Under the pieces are notes generated by a model. It searched no databases. It was not told where the DNA came from and was given only the letters and a program-made list of their open reading frames with translations. A DNA stretch of 64,000 nt from assembly GCA_965153455.1 (NCBI GenBank), contig OZ234500.1, positions 9,672,001-9,736,000 of the forward strand, written 5' to 3'. The position numbers were made by a program, and so were the translations under genes. Positions 1-20,393 of this stretch are shown piece by piece (within the stretch, counting starts at the first letter, position 1; each line of letters opens with the position of its first letter). This DNA is from Sphagnum compactum (taxonomy: Eukaryota > Bryophyta > Sphagnopsida > Sphagnales).

Positions 1-121
1 ACGCGTCCTCCTGATCTGCTGCTGTTCCTGGTAGTGTGCTCTTCTCTCTCGAGTCGTTCTCCTCGTCGGGACTAGAGCTGCGGAAGAAATTCTCTACGCC
101 TGGCGCTGTGGGATCTGTCAT
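1..121 (-). CDS. N-terminal coding exon of an unidentified protein, cut by the window edge
   Basis: Reading the minus strand from an ATG at 121-119 gives 40 codons without a stop up to the window edge. It begins MTDPTAPGVENFFRSS and continues acidic and polar with several Glu/Asp and Ser/Arg. The composition looks like the disordered N-terminus of a real protein, and the region is GC-richer than the sequence on its other side. No domain is visible and I do not recognise the family. The rest lies outside the window. The alternative is a chance open frame. Confidence 0.35.
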   Translation of the reverse strand, partial: MTDPTAPGVENFFRSSSPDEENDSREKSTLPGTAADQEDA

Positions 122-789
122 CCTAATCCACAACAATCAATTGGATATCAAATTAAATATGCCAAATTTTCATTCTGGGGTCCTTTGCTATTCATCGCCG
201 TATCCATCCGCTGTGAACCACACGCACAAAATCCCAGCTCACGACTCTCTCCTTTTTTTGTCCACTCCACAGCAGCTGCAGGTTGCGACCACCATCTGAT
301 ATGAAGTAATCAATGGAAACAGGCATGTTCTAATATAAAAAACTAGGGAATCAGTTTCTGCTTCTTTGAATTTAAGTTTAATATCTCTCCAGCTGAGGAA
401 TGCTACGAAAATAAAATTCTCTAGCAAAACCAATTTTGAAAAGAGCAAAGCTTGACGTTTTAGCCTGCATTGCTGCTCTTGCCGATCGCCTTGACAGGGC
501 AGATGCCTGGTGGACGAATGGTGGTTGTGTCGACGATCGTGAGGGTCCCGGATCACCAGCGGGACGGTGTACGTAGTGATCCACGCGTCTTCTCGATGAC
601 AAACGAATGGAACACGTATTGAAATCTTTGGCCGATCGTTTCGAAGACCGAGCCTGGTATCACCAACTTTTCTTGGGACCCACACTCAGCTAAAGAATTT
701 AGCTTTGACAGCATTATTTTTTTTGCAATGGAAGCTTTTGGGTGAAATGGGCCTTGCAATGATTGTGTATATCTCCAAATCTCAAATGA
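122..789. other. Stretch without a recognisable gene
   Basis: Short open frames on both strands show no family resemblance. About 470-660 is moderately GC-rich and could be the 5' region or upstream exon of the gene at the left edge, but nothing proves it. Confidence 0.3.
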
Positions 790-1564
790 AAATTTCTGGA
801 ATACAAAGATGCTCAAATGGCCATGGTGAAAGCAAGCCAATGAGTCAAACCATTTTATGCTCATGTTGGTTTGTGTTTATTTAGAGGTAAATAGCTTTAA
901 TTTGCAAAACTATGGCAAGATCATAACTTGTGAAAACTTCAAAGCGAGAACATTATTTGATGTATCACCCATTAAAACTTTGTTTCATTAAAGCTTTTAA
1001 CACATGTATCTCAAGAAGTTAATCAAGGTGCCACTATAGACTTCATGTGAGAAGGACAAATGCAAAGGATGGAAATGTAATGTTTGGTAAACTTGTAATG
1101 TCAATAACCTATATGCATACTAGTTTTGCTTTGCACAAAGCGAGTTGTGCATGATGACTAATTCAGCAATGTGCAATGGGTTGTTCACAAAAGTATGGTC
1201 AAAAATCACGATTGTTACTATACATGTTCACTGAAAATTAATTGGATCTTCAAGCTTCAAGCACATGCTTGCTTGAACTTGATCCAGCATATTGTGTTGT
1301 TCAGATTATTATCTTCAACCTGATCAATACAAATTTGCAAAAAGTTCTCAAACAATGATTTCATGTTTGAGTTTGCACAAGATGGAAAAGATACACCAGG
1401 ATATCAATTGAAGAATGAAACATGCAAATGCTTTTAAGTCTAAAGTGCAACTCAAAATTTGAACAATGCCTGATACCATAGCCAGTAAACGATGTACAAA
1501 TCTTGGTACACAATTCAGCAGCCTCAAGAGATAGAACTCATTTTCTGAAAACATGAATCTCATA

Positions 1565-4491
1565 AGGGAATAGTGACTACCCCTTACTTATTCCCAATCC
1601 TTTTGTGTCGTCAACTTGTCCCTGGGAAATGCCTCCTCCTATTTTGTGATCTGTTTGAAGGAATAGATTGCTAATTATATATAGTTAGCATATATCATAT
1701 ATATATATATATACTGCATATCTATGATATGCAATAGCCAATGCCCAGCAAATATGGTGATGAAAGACCAGCCAACTCAAGTAAATAGTAGCATTTGCCC
1801 TCTCAACCTCTCCACCATAGTTTTCAGAAGAAACTCCAGGTCACGCCTCTTTTGAGATGTGCTGCTTTGTGATAGTGGCAAAAATTTACTACTTGATGAA
1901 TCCTCTGAAGCATCCCCAGTGATGGGGCAACTATGAATAACTTCAAAAGAGAATATTTCAGGGAACGCTACAAATAGGTCTTCTCTAATAGCATTTGGCA
2001 CTTTGTGTCTCAACATTGCTGCCATTGTTGATACAAACACAAGAGCTAAAGCATGGGTATCAGCTTCCAACAAAACACAGCAGAGTCCAATCCCTCTGTG
2101 GCTAGTACCAGTCCAACTAAATTTGAAGCTGGCTGTTTGTGAGCTTTCCTGCACTTGCTTTTCCCCTGAGTTCACCACCTCAGGCACGCCATTTGGAACA
2201 ATGAACATGTCAAGAGGAGCTCGGTCAGCAGCTGGTTTTCTTGAGATTGCTAAGCATACTGCAATTTGGTCAGTGATTCGCTTTAAGACATCATGTCTGC
2301 CAAATTGTCAGTCAGACTATGCCACTCTCCATTCACCAAATGAGCTATCAAAGCCAGCATTGCGCCTTGGTGCTTTTTCTCCATGTGGCAAACGAGGAAA
2401 AATCAATGAACTGCAAAGTGCTATCAGGGCTTAAAAGAATGTTGCCAGTGTGCAGATCTGCATGCATCACCCCGGTCTCTATAAGCTGTATCAAGGCTGC
2501 TTCCATTGACTGTTCACCACAGTCCATGCCCATCATGATAGTAAAGTTGCTTACACTCCACCATCCATGAAAAGTACTTCACCTAGTTGCTCAATCACCT
2601 TCACTAAATGGGGAGCTCCATAGCATGCCACTGCTTGAGAACCTTTTTTCAAAACTAGGGACCACCTACCATTATACAAACAATTTTGACTTTGAAAGTA
2701 CTTAGGAACCTACCATGTTAAGAAGACAATGTTTTGCTTCTTGCTGTTGTTCCCATGTTGTTACAGTACCATCTGGGAGCTGCATTCCCTGTGCCACAGA
2801 TTGTACATCAAATGGGCAGTCCCCACTTAACCACTCCATTACAAGTACTTTCTGGCTTGTTCAGTGTGGTAAGATCTTTGGAACATACATCCAGGGGACA
2901 TGGATATGTGCTGTTGCAAATTCTGCTGCATTTGAAGCTTCATGCCTGTAGTCCAGTTCACCATAAAGTGCATGCCCTAGCTCGTCTGCTACCAGAGCAT
3001 AGTTGTTTGGCAAATTTCCTAAGTGATAGCAGCTGCAGAGTAAACCAAGATGATCTTAGTATGACTAGCATAAAAAGGAGACTGAAGTTTGCTTAAAGAT
3101 ATGACCGAACACATCGAAGGTAGACAATCACATGTCTTATTCTCTTTAGGCAGGGGGAACAGTATGTACCATGTATGGCCCACCCCTTCATCTGTTTTCA
3201 ATGCACATATGCAATGTAAAAAACAATATGAAACTCTTTGGGGATTGTCCCTACTTTCCCCCACACAAGCCCTCTTTGTGGTCAGCCAGAGGCAAGAGCA
3301 TTCAGAAGTCCTCACACAACTCAAGACTATATCTCTAGTGCACTTTCCCAATTCCTGGAGAGAAATCTGTGACAATGTGCAAAGGAGAGAAAATTGCAGA
3401 TTTAGTGCAAAACATCTGAGATGAAGGTAAAGGAGTGCACCTCAATTCAAAGAATGCACACATCCTGGGCAAGACTGAAGAGTAAGTCAGGTCACTGCTT
3501 TGACAGCCACCTCTAGTCCATCTATTGTGCACCCACAGTATACCTGTAACAACAAATTCAGTTACATCCTCATGTAAACCTTTGCATATAAATAAATAAT
3601 TGATGTTCCCATCGGGGGACCAGATTCTTCCAACCAAAACAACACACACATTGTCTATTACATGGCATCCCTTTGTCATCTCCTACCTTACCAAATGATG
3701 CAGCAGCCACAGGCTCCATTGATAAGTAAGCTCAGACTACACCCAAACTCTTCCTCAATTATGGCAACCGCCTCATCAGATGGAAATGGGGGCAGCCGGT
3801 CCTGCAGCTCTGCTAGTACCTACACCCACCCAGCTCACCAGTTACAAGACAGTTCCCATCCACCAGTAGGTGCAATTCACTGGCTATTGAAGTACAGTCC
3901 GAGCTGTCATACAGGGTGGAGCTTTTAGTAAAGTCAGGTATGTGGTCATATTTGGCATCCATGGTCTGAAGGCTGATGGCATCAGCATTCAAATCATCTT
4001 ACATTGGCAGCTTCAGTACCAATGATATCAGGTCTGGCTGAAAGTGACCATGCCACTGCCAAAACCCACAATAAACATAAGAAAAGTAAATAGTAACACC
4101 CTGAACCATTTTTATGTCACTAAGAAGGAAGTTTCATCCCCCAAGATCATAATGTACTAAATTTGGTGTCCTGCTGTTTTAGAATAGAGTTCACTGTAAG
4201 AAAGGATGTCATAAACACCTTTGATGAAAGTAATGCCAAGTCCGAGGAAAGTCTGCTTCAGTGCTTCAGCTGTATGCATTGTAAGCTGGGTATTTTCCTC
4301 CTCTGATATGTTGCGACCATTCTTGCACAATAGGGCCGCCTTTTGAGCTCTTGATTGCAGAGCCACAGACCCAAATGCTGCAAAGACCTTGATACCCATA
4401 CCCACTCGTTCATAGCACTGTTCAAAGAAAATCTGTGAAGGTGACATGCTTCATACACCTGGGACAAGCACTCACCTGGATAGTAAGGTTG
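1565..4491 (-). pseudogene. ABC1-like kinase pseudogene (5'-truncated, frameshifted)
   Basis: This is the decayed copy of the intact gene at 20777-26542. Exon 1 and nearly all of exon 2 are missing, so there is no transit peptide or promoter. Exon 3 is deleted. The exon 6 equivalent has lost 11 bases. The exon 7 equivalent has lost 2 bases after the VAVK motif, and this runs into a stop; a CGA-to-TGA change follows. In the exon 9 equivalent the catalytic HADPHPGN has become HADLHTGN, and a one-base deletion destroys the Gly of DFG. The first half of exon 10 is deleted, and a further CGA-to-TGA stop lies at 1777-1779. The exon 4 equivalent (4384-4216) is still open. It cannot make a working kinase. 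Transcription is possible but not shown. Confidence 0.9.
1684..1720. repeat. AT microsatellite
   Basis: Alternating AT/TA run in the 3' part of the duplicated block. The intact copy at about 20890 lacks it, so it expanded after the duplication. Confidence 0.8.
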
Positions 4492-4501
4492 TTTGCCTAT
4501 C

Positions 4502-4603
4502 TTACGTCACCGAAAAGACGCACATCCTAGGACGTGGGTCCGTTTCACAAGCGGTTAAGGGCCTCATACGCCTAACGACAGATTCTCGTTGTCCCTTCAC
4601 GTG
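4502..4603. promoter_or_regulatory. Cluster of ACGT-core motifs in the PGM promoter / 5' leader
   Basis: Three ACGT-core elements lie within 102 bases and 300-400 bases before the PGM start codon: TTACGTCA at 4502-4509 (a bZIP/TGA-type site), GACGTGG at 4531-4537 (ABRE-like), and a palindromic G-box CACGTG at 4598-4603. The first lies about ten bases from the edge of the truncated kinase block. Such elements are known binding sites for plant bZIP and bHLH factors. Their use here is inference. Confidence 0.45.
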
Positions 4604-4903
4604 AATGGAGTACAGACTGGGCCCAGAATATATCTGACCTGGAGGCGAATGGAGAAGATGCTAGAAAGTTTTGGGATGAGGCACAAGGGGATGGAGGAGC
4701 GATCGACCGGATGAATGGGCGGCCAACTTCCAGATTGCGCTGTAGCTGCGTCCCCGTGATTTGTGAACCAATGGAGCACTTTCTTCGTCTTCTTCCTCTT
4801 CTTCAATTGCGCAACAATTCTTCCTTGATGCAGGGATGACACTTTTCTCCCTATTCGTTCAGAGCGCTGCTGCATTTCCTTCCCTTCAATACCCAACATT
4901 GCA

Positions 4904-14676
<9,773 letters not shown>

Positions 14677-14998
14677 AAGTACAAAATTCCTACGATATCT
14701 TCTTTCCAGATCTACTTCGTAACTTAGTGGTTGTGAGCTTTGTGTCTGTTGTTGAATTGAGCCCTCAATAGTGTAGCATGAGAGCAGCTTCAGTTTTGTT
14801 CCTTTTGCAATTTCCAACTGTATATTGCTTGATGGGTGAGTATTTGTACTGGCCCTTCTGATTTGTCTTGCATAAGGTATTTGCCTGAAGCACCATATAG
14901 AACCCATTTAGCCATGATTCTTGGATTTGAGATGTGAAGCAGAGAACTTAAAATTTTCTAAATCCATGTGCAATCTTAATGAAATTTTGCATTATTCT

Positions 14999-15234
14999 GC
15001 TAATTGTATTCTGTGCAGGGTATCCTGTATTGATGGCTTGCATCAAGTTGAACACATGGAACATTTCTCTGCCAATGCTTTTAGAATGCAGAGAATGTGT
15101 TGACAGAGTTATGCTAATTGTATTCTGTGCAGGGTATCCTGTATCGATGGCTTGCATCAGGTTGAACACATGGAACATTTCTCTGCCAATGCTTTTAGAA
15201 TGCAGAGAATGTGTTGACAGAGTTATGCTAGATT
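14999..15234. repeat. Tandem duplication, two 114-bp units, downstream of PGM
   Basis: Two adjacent copies with a period of 114 bases differ at only a few positions (for example TATTGATGG against TATCGATGG). Each includes a TTCTGTGCAG word resembling a splice acceptor. The near identity suggests a recent event. It lies about 320 bases after the PGM stop codon and could be in its 3' UTR or flank. Confidence 0.9.
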
Positions 15235-15249
15235 GGGAATCTGGGCCAG

Positions 15250-17035
15250 CCTAGACAATGCTTCTTAGTCTAGGTGCCCAAATCTGAGATGTTTCACATG
15301 AATGTCCTCCCTCATAATCCACTGTTCTGTTCTTCTATGCACAACCTGTAGAATTTTATTCATGTAAAGGCAAAACGCGAAGAGACAAAAAACACATAAA
15401 AGTCCCCTCAGGGTTGCAATGATAGGAAACAGAGACTGGTGGTCAAACTGAATTCCATCTAACTAATCTCCATGGTTCACCACTGACCAGAATAGGCCTG
15501 CTATGCTATCCAATTAAAGATTGAGAAGCAGGTTTGGTTCTAGACTCTATGCTTCGTCATTCTGACAACTCTTGGAAAGGGTGCCTAGCAGTTAATATCT
15601 GGGTATGGCTTGGCATCAATCTTGACTCTTGGGCTTCATCCTCTGCAACTGAACTGTTGCAATTTACCTCCCCATGGTACTGGTGTGCATCAGCGCTTTA
15701 CATTCATTGTTTGTTGCACTCTGAAAGATTGCCAGCAGTTAGTATGGATGTTTGTGGTCTAGATACTGACAACTTACAGACTGAGATCCTCCCAAGGTTT
15801 TGTTTCAATGGTTACTTGGCTAACTGACGTGCACTGGTGTGCCCATACTAGCTGGTAGCATAGAAGTCAAGCTATGATCGGGGTCCTTTGACAATTCCAA
15901 TTCATAGTTCCAGTCGGATGCAAAGACAAGGAGGGGTGAAGTAACGAGTTTTGTATACAGCTCAAATGTCATCTCAAGTTAGGCGGGTACAACATACAGG
16001 GTTTTACAAGATTTAGTTAGCTAGGTGATTGGGGAGGTTTGGAAGAGAACTTGTGATTGAGTGGGGTTAAGGTTATGTTTTCATTTTGAGTTTGTGAGGT
16101 TTCAAACTGAAGGTGGAATCGGGGAGGCATGGGGATGGGTGTCTTCAAAGTTGCTTCTTTGATGGTCTCTCACTCTATTGCTGAGTGCCAGGAAAAAATT
16201 GGCTTTGGTGGATAAACAGTTATTAAGCTACAATTGTAGCTTATGTAAAGTTGATGATAAGAGAGGCAAGGTTCTTGTTGCAATCAAATAAGAATGTTAA
16301 CTCATATTAAATCTGCAAAATAGATAAGATCTTCAAAAGAAAACACAAGGGAAGGTAGTAAGCCCATGAGAGGGGGGCTTTAAGTCAATGTTAAGAAGTT
16401 AACAAAATGTTTTCTCCATGATTCTCCTCGGCATGAATGTGTAATAGAAAAGCTAACTAACATTTAGGTCAGCGCTAACTGACATTGGTCTTTTTTCTAA
16501 ACATGATGTTATCTAAATGTTAGCTTACTTTTAATATGATGGGACGTAACTCCGGGTTTGATTGCAGCTTTGGTACCTATAAGTCAACAATCATGATTCC
16601 TTTGGTGTTGTGGGTGATTTTCGGGCAGCATGGATCAACCAAAAATAGAGACATTGCTCTATGGCTGGTGGTGGAGTGCTCAAAATTGCAGAATAAGGTT
16701 TGATTAAACAATACAAAAAACAAGACCATATACATATATATGTATATAATAAACACCCATAGGAAGGACCTAAGGATTTAAACATTTTCAACAATATAAA
16801 TGTTTTAAATTTGGATAGAGGAATAACATGCTTTTGCCTAAGTGTTGTGTAGTGTTTTTTTCTTTCTTTTCAAATTTTGTATGTGGCACAAGTGCCTATT
16901 TTTAACCAGATCAATGACCTATATCAATTTGGCAACTCCCAATTTTTTTGGGGTGTTCAAGTGACTAGATTTGTTAACACAGGGTTGAAAACTAGTCATA
17001 GAGTCAAATTCGTAGCAGTAGATTGAAAGCAACCA
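15250..17035. other. Intergenic, no gene seen
   Basis: Only short frames without family resemblance. A short alternating purine-pyrimidine palindrome (ACATATATATGTATATA) lies at about 16731-16747. Confidence 0.5.
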
Positions 17036-17039
17036 TATG

Positions 17040-17133
17040 GAATTCAAGGCATAAAAATCACACCCAAGTGGAGTTCAAGGCATAAAAATCACACCCAAGT
17101 GGAGTTCAAGGCAAAATCACAACAAAGTGGAAC
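17040..17133. repeat. 31-bp tandem repeat, three copies
   Basis: The word TTCAAGGCATAAAAATCACA recurs at 17043 and 17074, with a truncated third copy at 17105; the period is 31. The first two copies are almost identical. Confidence 0.85.
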
Positions 17134-17879
17134 TCCATGTACAAAAGTTGCAAATACCTAGAATTCAATGGGGGAAATATGGCAAGAAGATGCAAAAATT
17201 AGTGCAGAAATTAGTACGCAATAGCAACTAGCTAGTGTTACATATAAAATCTCCCAAGGGAATTGAACCACAATCTTTAAGACCTTGCCCATTGTAATAT
17301 GAAATTGCTTGCAAAAAAATCAACAAGAAAAGACAAAAATGAAAAACTGTAGTGAAATTTAATTTGCAAAAACTGAAATTGCACACATGCCTATACCTCA
17401 TACCAATTAGAATAGCAAACTTGATTGAAATAACTCAAGCAATGCAAATTATGTAATAGAAAACACATGAACGACAAAAAATGCATTAAGTGAAAGGGTT
17501 AAGGTTTAAAGGTTTGATGTTACTTGAACTATGCCTTTACTCCATTTTGAGATTTTGCAACACTCCATAGCAATCATTCATTGCTATAGTAAATGGGAAT
17601 GTGTCTTTTGAATAAACATCCTAACAACCAAACCTAAATTTTGGGTTGTCAATTTAAATTCATAACTTACTTGTCATGCAAATTAAAATTGAGAAACATC
17701 TCTCATCTTTTATGTTGCCCATAAACATGACCACTAACAATTCAATGAGTTTTAGCCATTCAAACAATTGATGGGAAAGAAATTGATTGCTAGCCAAGTT
17801 GCACCAATTTTAGTGCAAGGATTATAATCTAGAGGAGGTTTCATGGTTGCATGGCAATTAGCAAGCATAGTAAGCTTGA

Positions 17880-19240
17880 AAAAAAATGATTGTTACACTA
17901 GCAAAGCCTTGTCAAGCAAGGGCAAGATGAAAACTTGTTTCCAACTAATATGTTTCCCACAACAATAGTGTGCTTTCAAAATCAAAAGTTGTGCTAAAAT
18001 ATTTTGAAATCAACTTTAAGTTGCACCCAAAACAAAGGGTAAATCACCCAAGTGGCATTCATGATGTATAGAGCCTCGAATCTACATTGAAGTTCTTGAA
18101 TGAGGCCAAAAACAACACTTGGTGGGTGCATTATTGCTTCTTGATTCCAATTATATTTGGTAAGTCTAGAAACATAACTCATAGACCTGAATAGCAAGTC
18201 TTGCTCATCCACACTTCACAAGCCTTGATTGCATCAACAAAATCACAAATGAAAACATCATGAACCTAAGGAAACTTTGATAAAAATTGTGTGCATTCAA
18301 GTAGAGTTAGGATACAATTCAAACCAATAAAAATATCAACATCAAGTGCAAAAAGTTTATGCTAGCTTTCATTGTGACATTGGTTGTGTGTTCATCAAAC
18401 ATATGCACAACTAGTAACTTGTACTCTATTAAGGTTTTTTGGAAAGAGACAACATGGAAATCCATCATGTTTTAACATTTCACAAAATTTGAAGTGCCTA
18501 TTGTTCCAAGAACTTGGCCAACCCTCTCCATTGGAACCATTTAAAATTTTGTGAATATTAATTGTAAATCGATTCGTAGGAGCAAATCCATTTTTGCAGT
18601 GAAGGATAATCAAGATAAAATCTACGCAGCCAAGTTGGTTTGATGTGTAGCACAATGCACACCCAATATGAAGGGCACATGTTTTTCTTTTAGTTGCATT
18701 GTAACCCCAATCTTTGAACCTTGGAAGATCATCAAACTATTTATTGAAAAACAAACCAATTCAAAAATCAAATCAGATTATAAAAGTTCATACATACACA
18801 ACGAATCAATGATTACCTTTTTTAAATTGTCAACATTGTAACCTCCAACAACTTCCTATAATGTCAAAAGAATCAAGATTTGTCTCTACCTTTCCATGAT
18901 ATACACATGGATAAAAGTCCACTATTGATTGTTGATGTTAGTAAATTCATCACAAGAAACAAAGATGAATTGAGCCTTCTACATTGGCCACTAGATGACA
19001 CCAAATCACAAAAGCATGCATGGTGGTTTCAACCACCACCAACTAGCATTGTTGGTCCACTTTTTTTTGAAAGTTGTTTGGCACTTGGGGAAATTGAACA
19101 ACTAATCCTTGCAACCTCCAAAGTCTATCATAGGCCACCATTGTTTTAACAAATGGAATATCATGACAAACTACATGAATTTTGTCTTCCACTCTACATG
19201 GTCTCCACTCACAACTTGCTAAACCATAGAAGCTCGCCTA
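17880..19240 (-). mobile_element. hAT-type transposase relic (DUF659-like region)
   Basis: Read on the minus strand across stops, the sequence shows the typical DUF659/hAT order. KAQFIFVSCDEFTNINNQ and WTFIHVY are at about 18990-18880. A cysteine/His-containing HCATHQTNLAA-like stretch is near 18650. LIEYKLLVVHMFDEHT is at about 18430-18380. An EC-Q-FLSKFP, stop, VHDVFICDFVDAIKAC run is at about 18300-18215. Many in-frame stops and shifts show it is dead. I could not find the BED zinc finger, the C-terminal dimerisation part or terminal inverted repeats here. The family is recognised from memory of plant hAT-like proteins. Confidence 0.7.
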
Positions 19241-19425
19241 TAAAAAGTAGCAAAATTGCCATTCATTTTTCACAATGGAACTCATGTAATATTGACTAAC
19301 AACCACCCTTAAATGTCCAATTGTTGCTTTGTGGCAACTTGCATGCTTTTGCAATATGTCAAACTTAAGAACCATGAATTGAGATGGATATATTATGTCT
19401 TTGATTAAAGATTTTGAATTAAAAA

Positions 19426-20393
19426 TTGGAAGAGTGTATTTTAAATGAAATCACAAATGAAAATTTGTGTTTAGGGTGTAACCCCATCTGCAATAGAAAT
19501 TTGTGCCATTATGATGAGTTGTGTTTCCTTCCTATTAATTTGCTTCAAAGTGTGGAGTGTTTTTGTTCCATCCTCTTGCTCTTCTCTTGTGATAAAGATA
19601 GGAAACACTTGTCCTTGACGTATCTCTACTTTTGGATAAGCTATAAGCATGACATCCTAGAACTTAAAGCTAGTAAGTTTGTGGACCTATATCCTCGCTT
19701 CATTCGAGTATTTTCTTCTTAGAAGTTTGAGTTGGGGAAGAGGAATTTTGATGCTTGTTCCTCTTCCTTCTTCCTTGGGTCCTCCATATAAACTCCATTG
19801 CAATTGCTTCCTCCTTTGGGATTGGGGTCGAAAAAGTAGCAAAGTGTTTGGTGGTCCAAATTGTGTTGTTGGATTGTTTCCTTCTAGACCATGGCAATGA
19901 CACCTGTCTAGTGGTCTTGCAAGAGTTAGACAACTGAATTTCAATTGATGGAGTTAGAGGTGGAATACAAAGATGGTCAATTGGCAATGGTCAAGCAAGC
20001 CAAGGAGTCAAAACATTTTATGTACACAAATGCTTACAATCAATTGTGTTGTTTTGTGTTTATTGAGAGAGGTATAGCTTTGATTTGCAAAACTAGTCAT
20101 AAGACTATAACTTGTGAAAACTTCAAAAGGAGAGCCATTATTTAATGTATCACCCATTTGCATTAAAGCTTTTAGCACATGTATCTCAAGAAGTTAATAA
20201 AAAGGATGGAGTGCAAGAAACCACAATTGAAATAGAAGATGCAACTAGACTTCATGTGAGAGAGAAAAATCCACATGAAGAGTCGAGATCTATAACATTT
20301 GATGAACTTGTAATGTCAATAATCTATATGCATACTAGTTTTTCTTTGTGCATGCACATTACACATGGAATGTGCAGTTGGTTGTTCACCTAA
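19426..20393 (+). other. Unidentified open-frame remnants next to the duplicated block
   Basis: Plus-strand frames at 19945-20145 and 20145-20393 are longer and less damaged than the matching sequence at 808-1120 in the left copy. They contain polar stretches such as EIEDATRLHVREKNPHEES. I cannot assign a family. They may be remains of a gene or transposon that was carried along in the duplication. Confidence 0.3.

Larger units (their letters stand above)
790..4491 (-). repeat. Left copy of a direct segmental duplication (ABC1K block)
   Basis: This block matches 19943-25052 in the same orientation, including introns and 3' flank. Both start in a shared stretch ending in the word AAAGCTTTTA(A/G)CACATG and carry the same intron words. 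Homology stops abruptly at about 4491, 16 bases inside exon 2 of the kinase gene, directly before the PGM promoter. The left copy is about 1.4 kb shorter because of internal deletions: one removes exon 3 with its flanking intron sequence, and one fuses exon 9 to the second half of exon 10. Retained introns show it was a DNA duplication, not a processed copy. Confidence 0.9.

Noticed and set aside
1460-1490. Minus-strand TATGGTATCAGG resembling a copia primer-binding site
   Set aside because: The matching position in the right copy differs, and no LTRs or polymerase motifs are nearby. It is a chance match.
4385-4447. Apparent coding IFFEQCYERVGMGIK fused to exon 4 in the pseudogene copy
   Set aside because: In the intact copy the IFFEQCYE part lies just after the exon 2 donor, inside intron 2, and VGMGIK lies at the end of intron 3. 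The fusion arises from the deletion of exon 3 and is not an ancestral exon.
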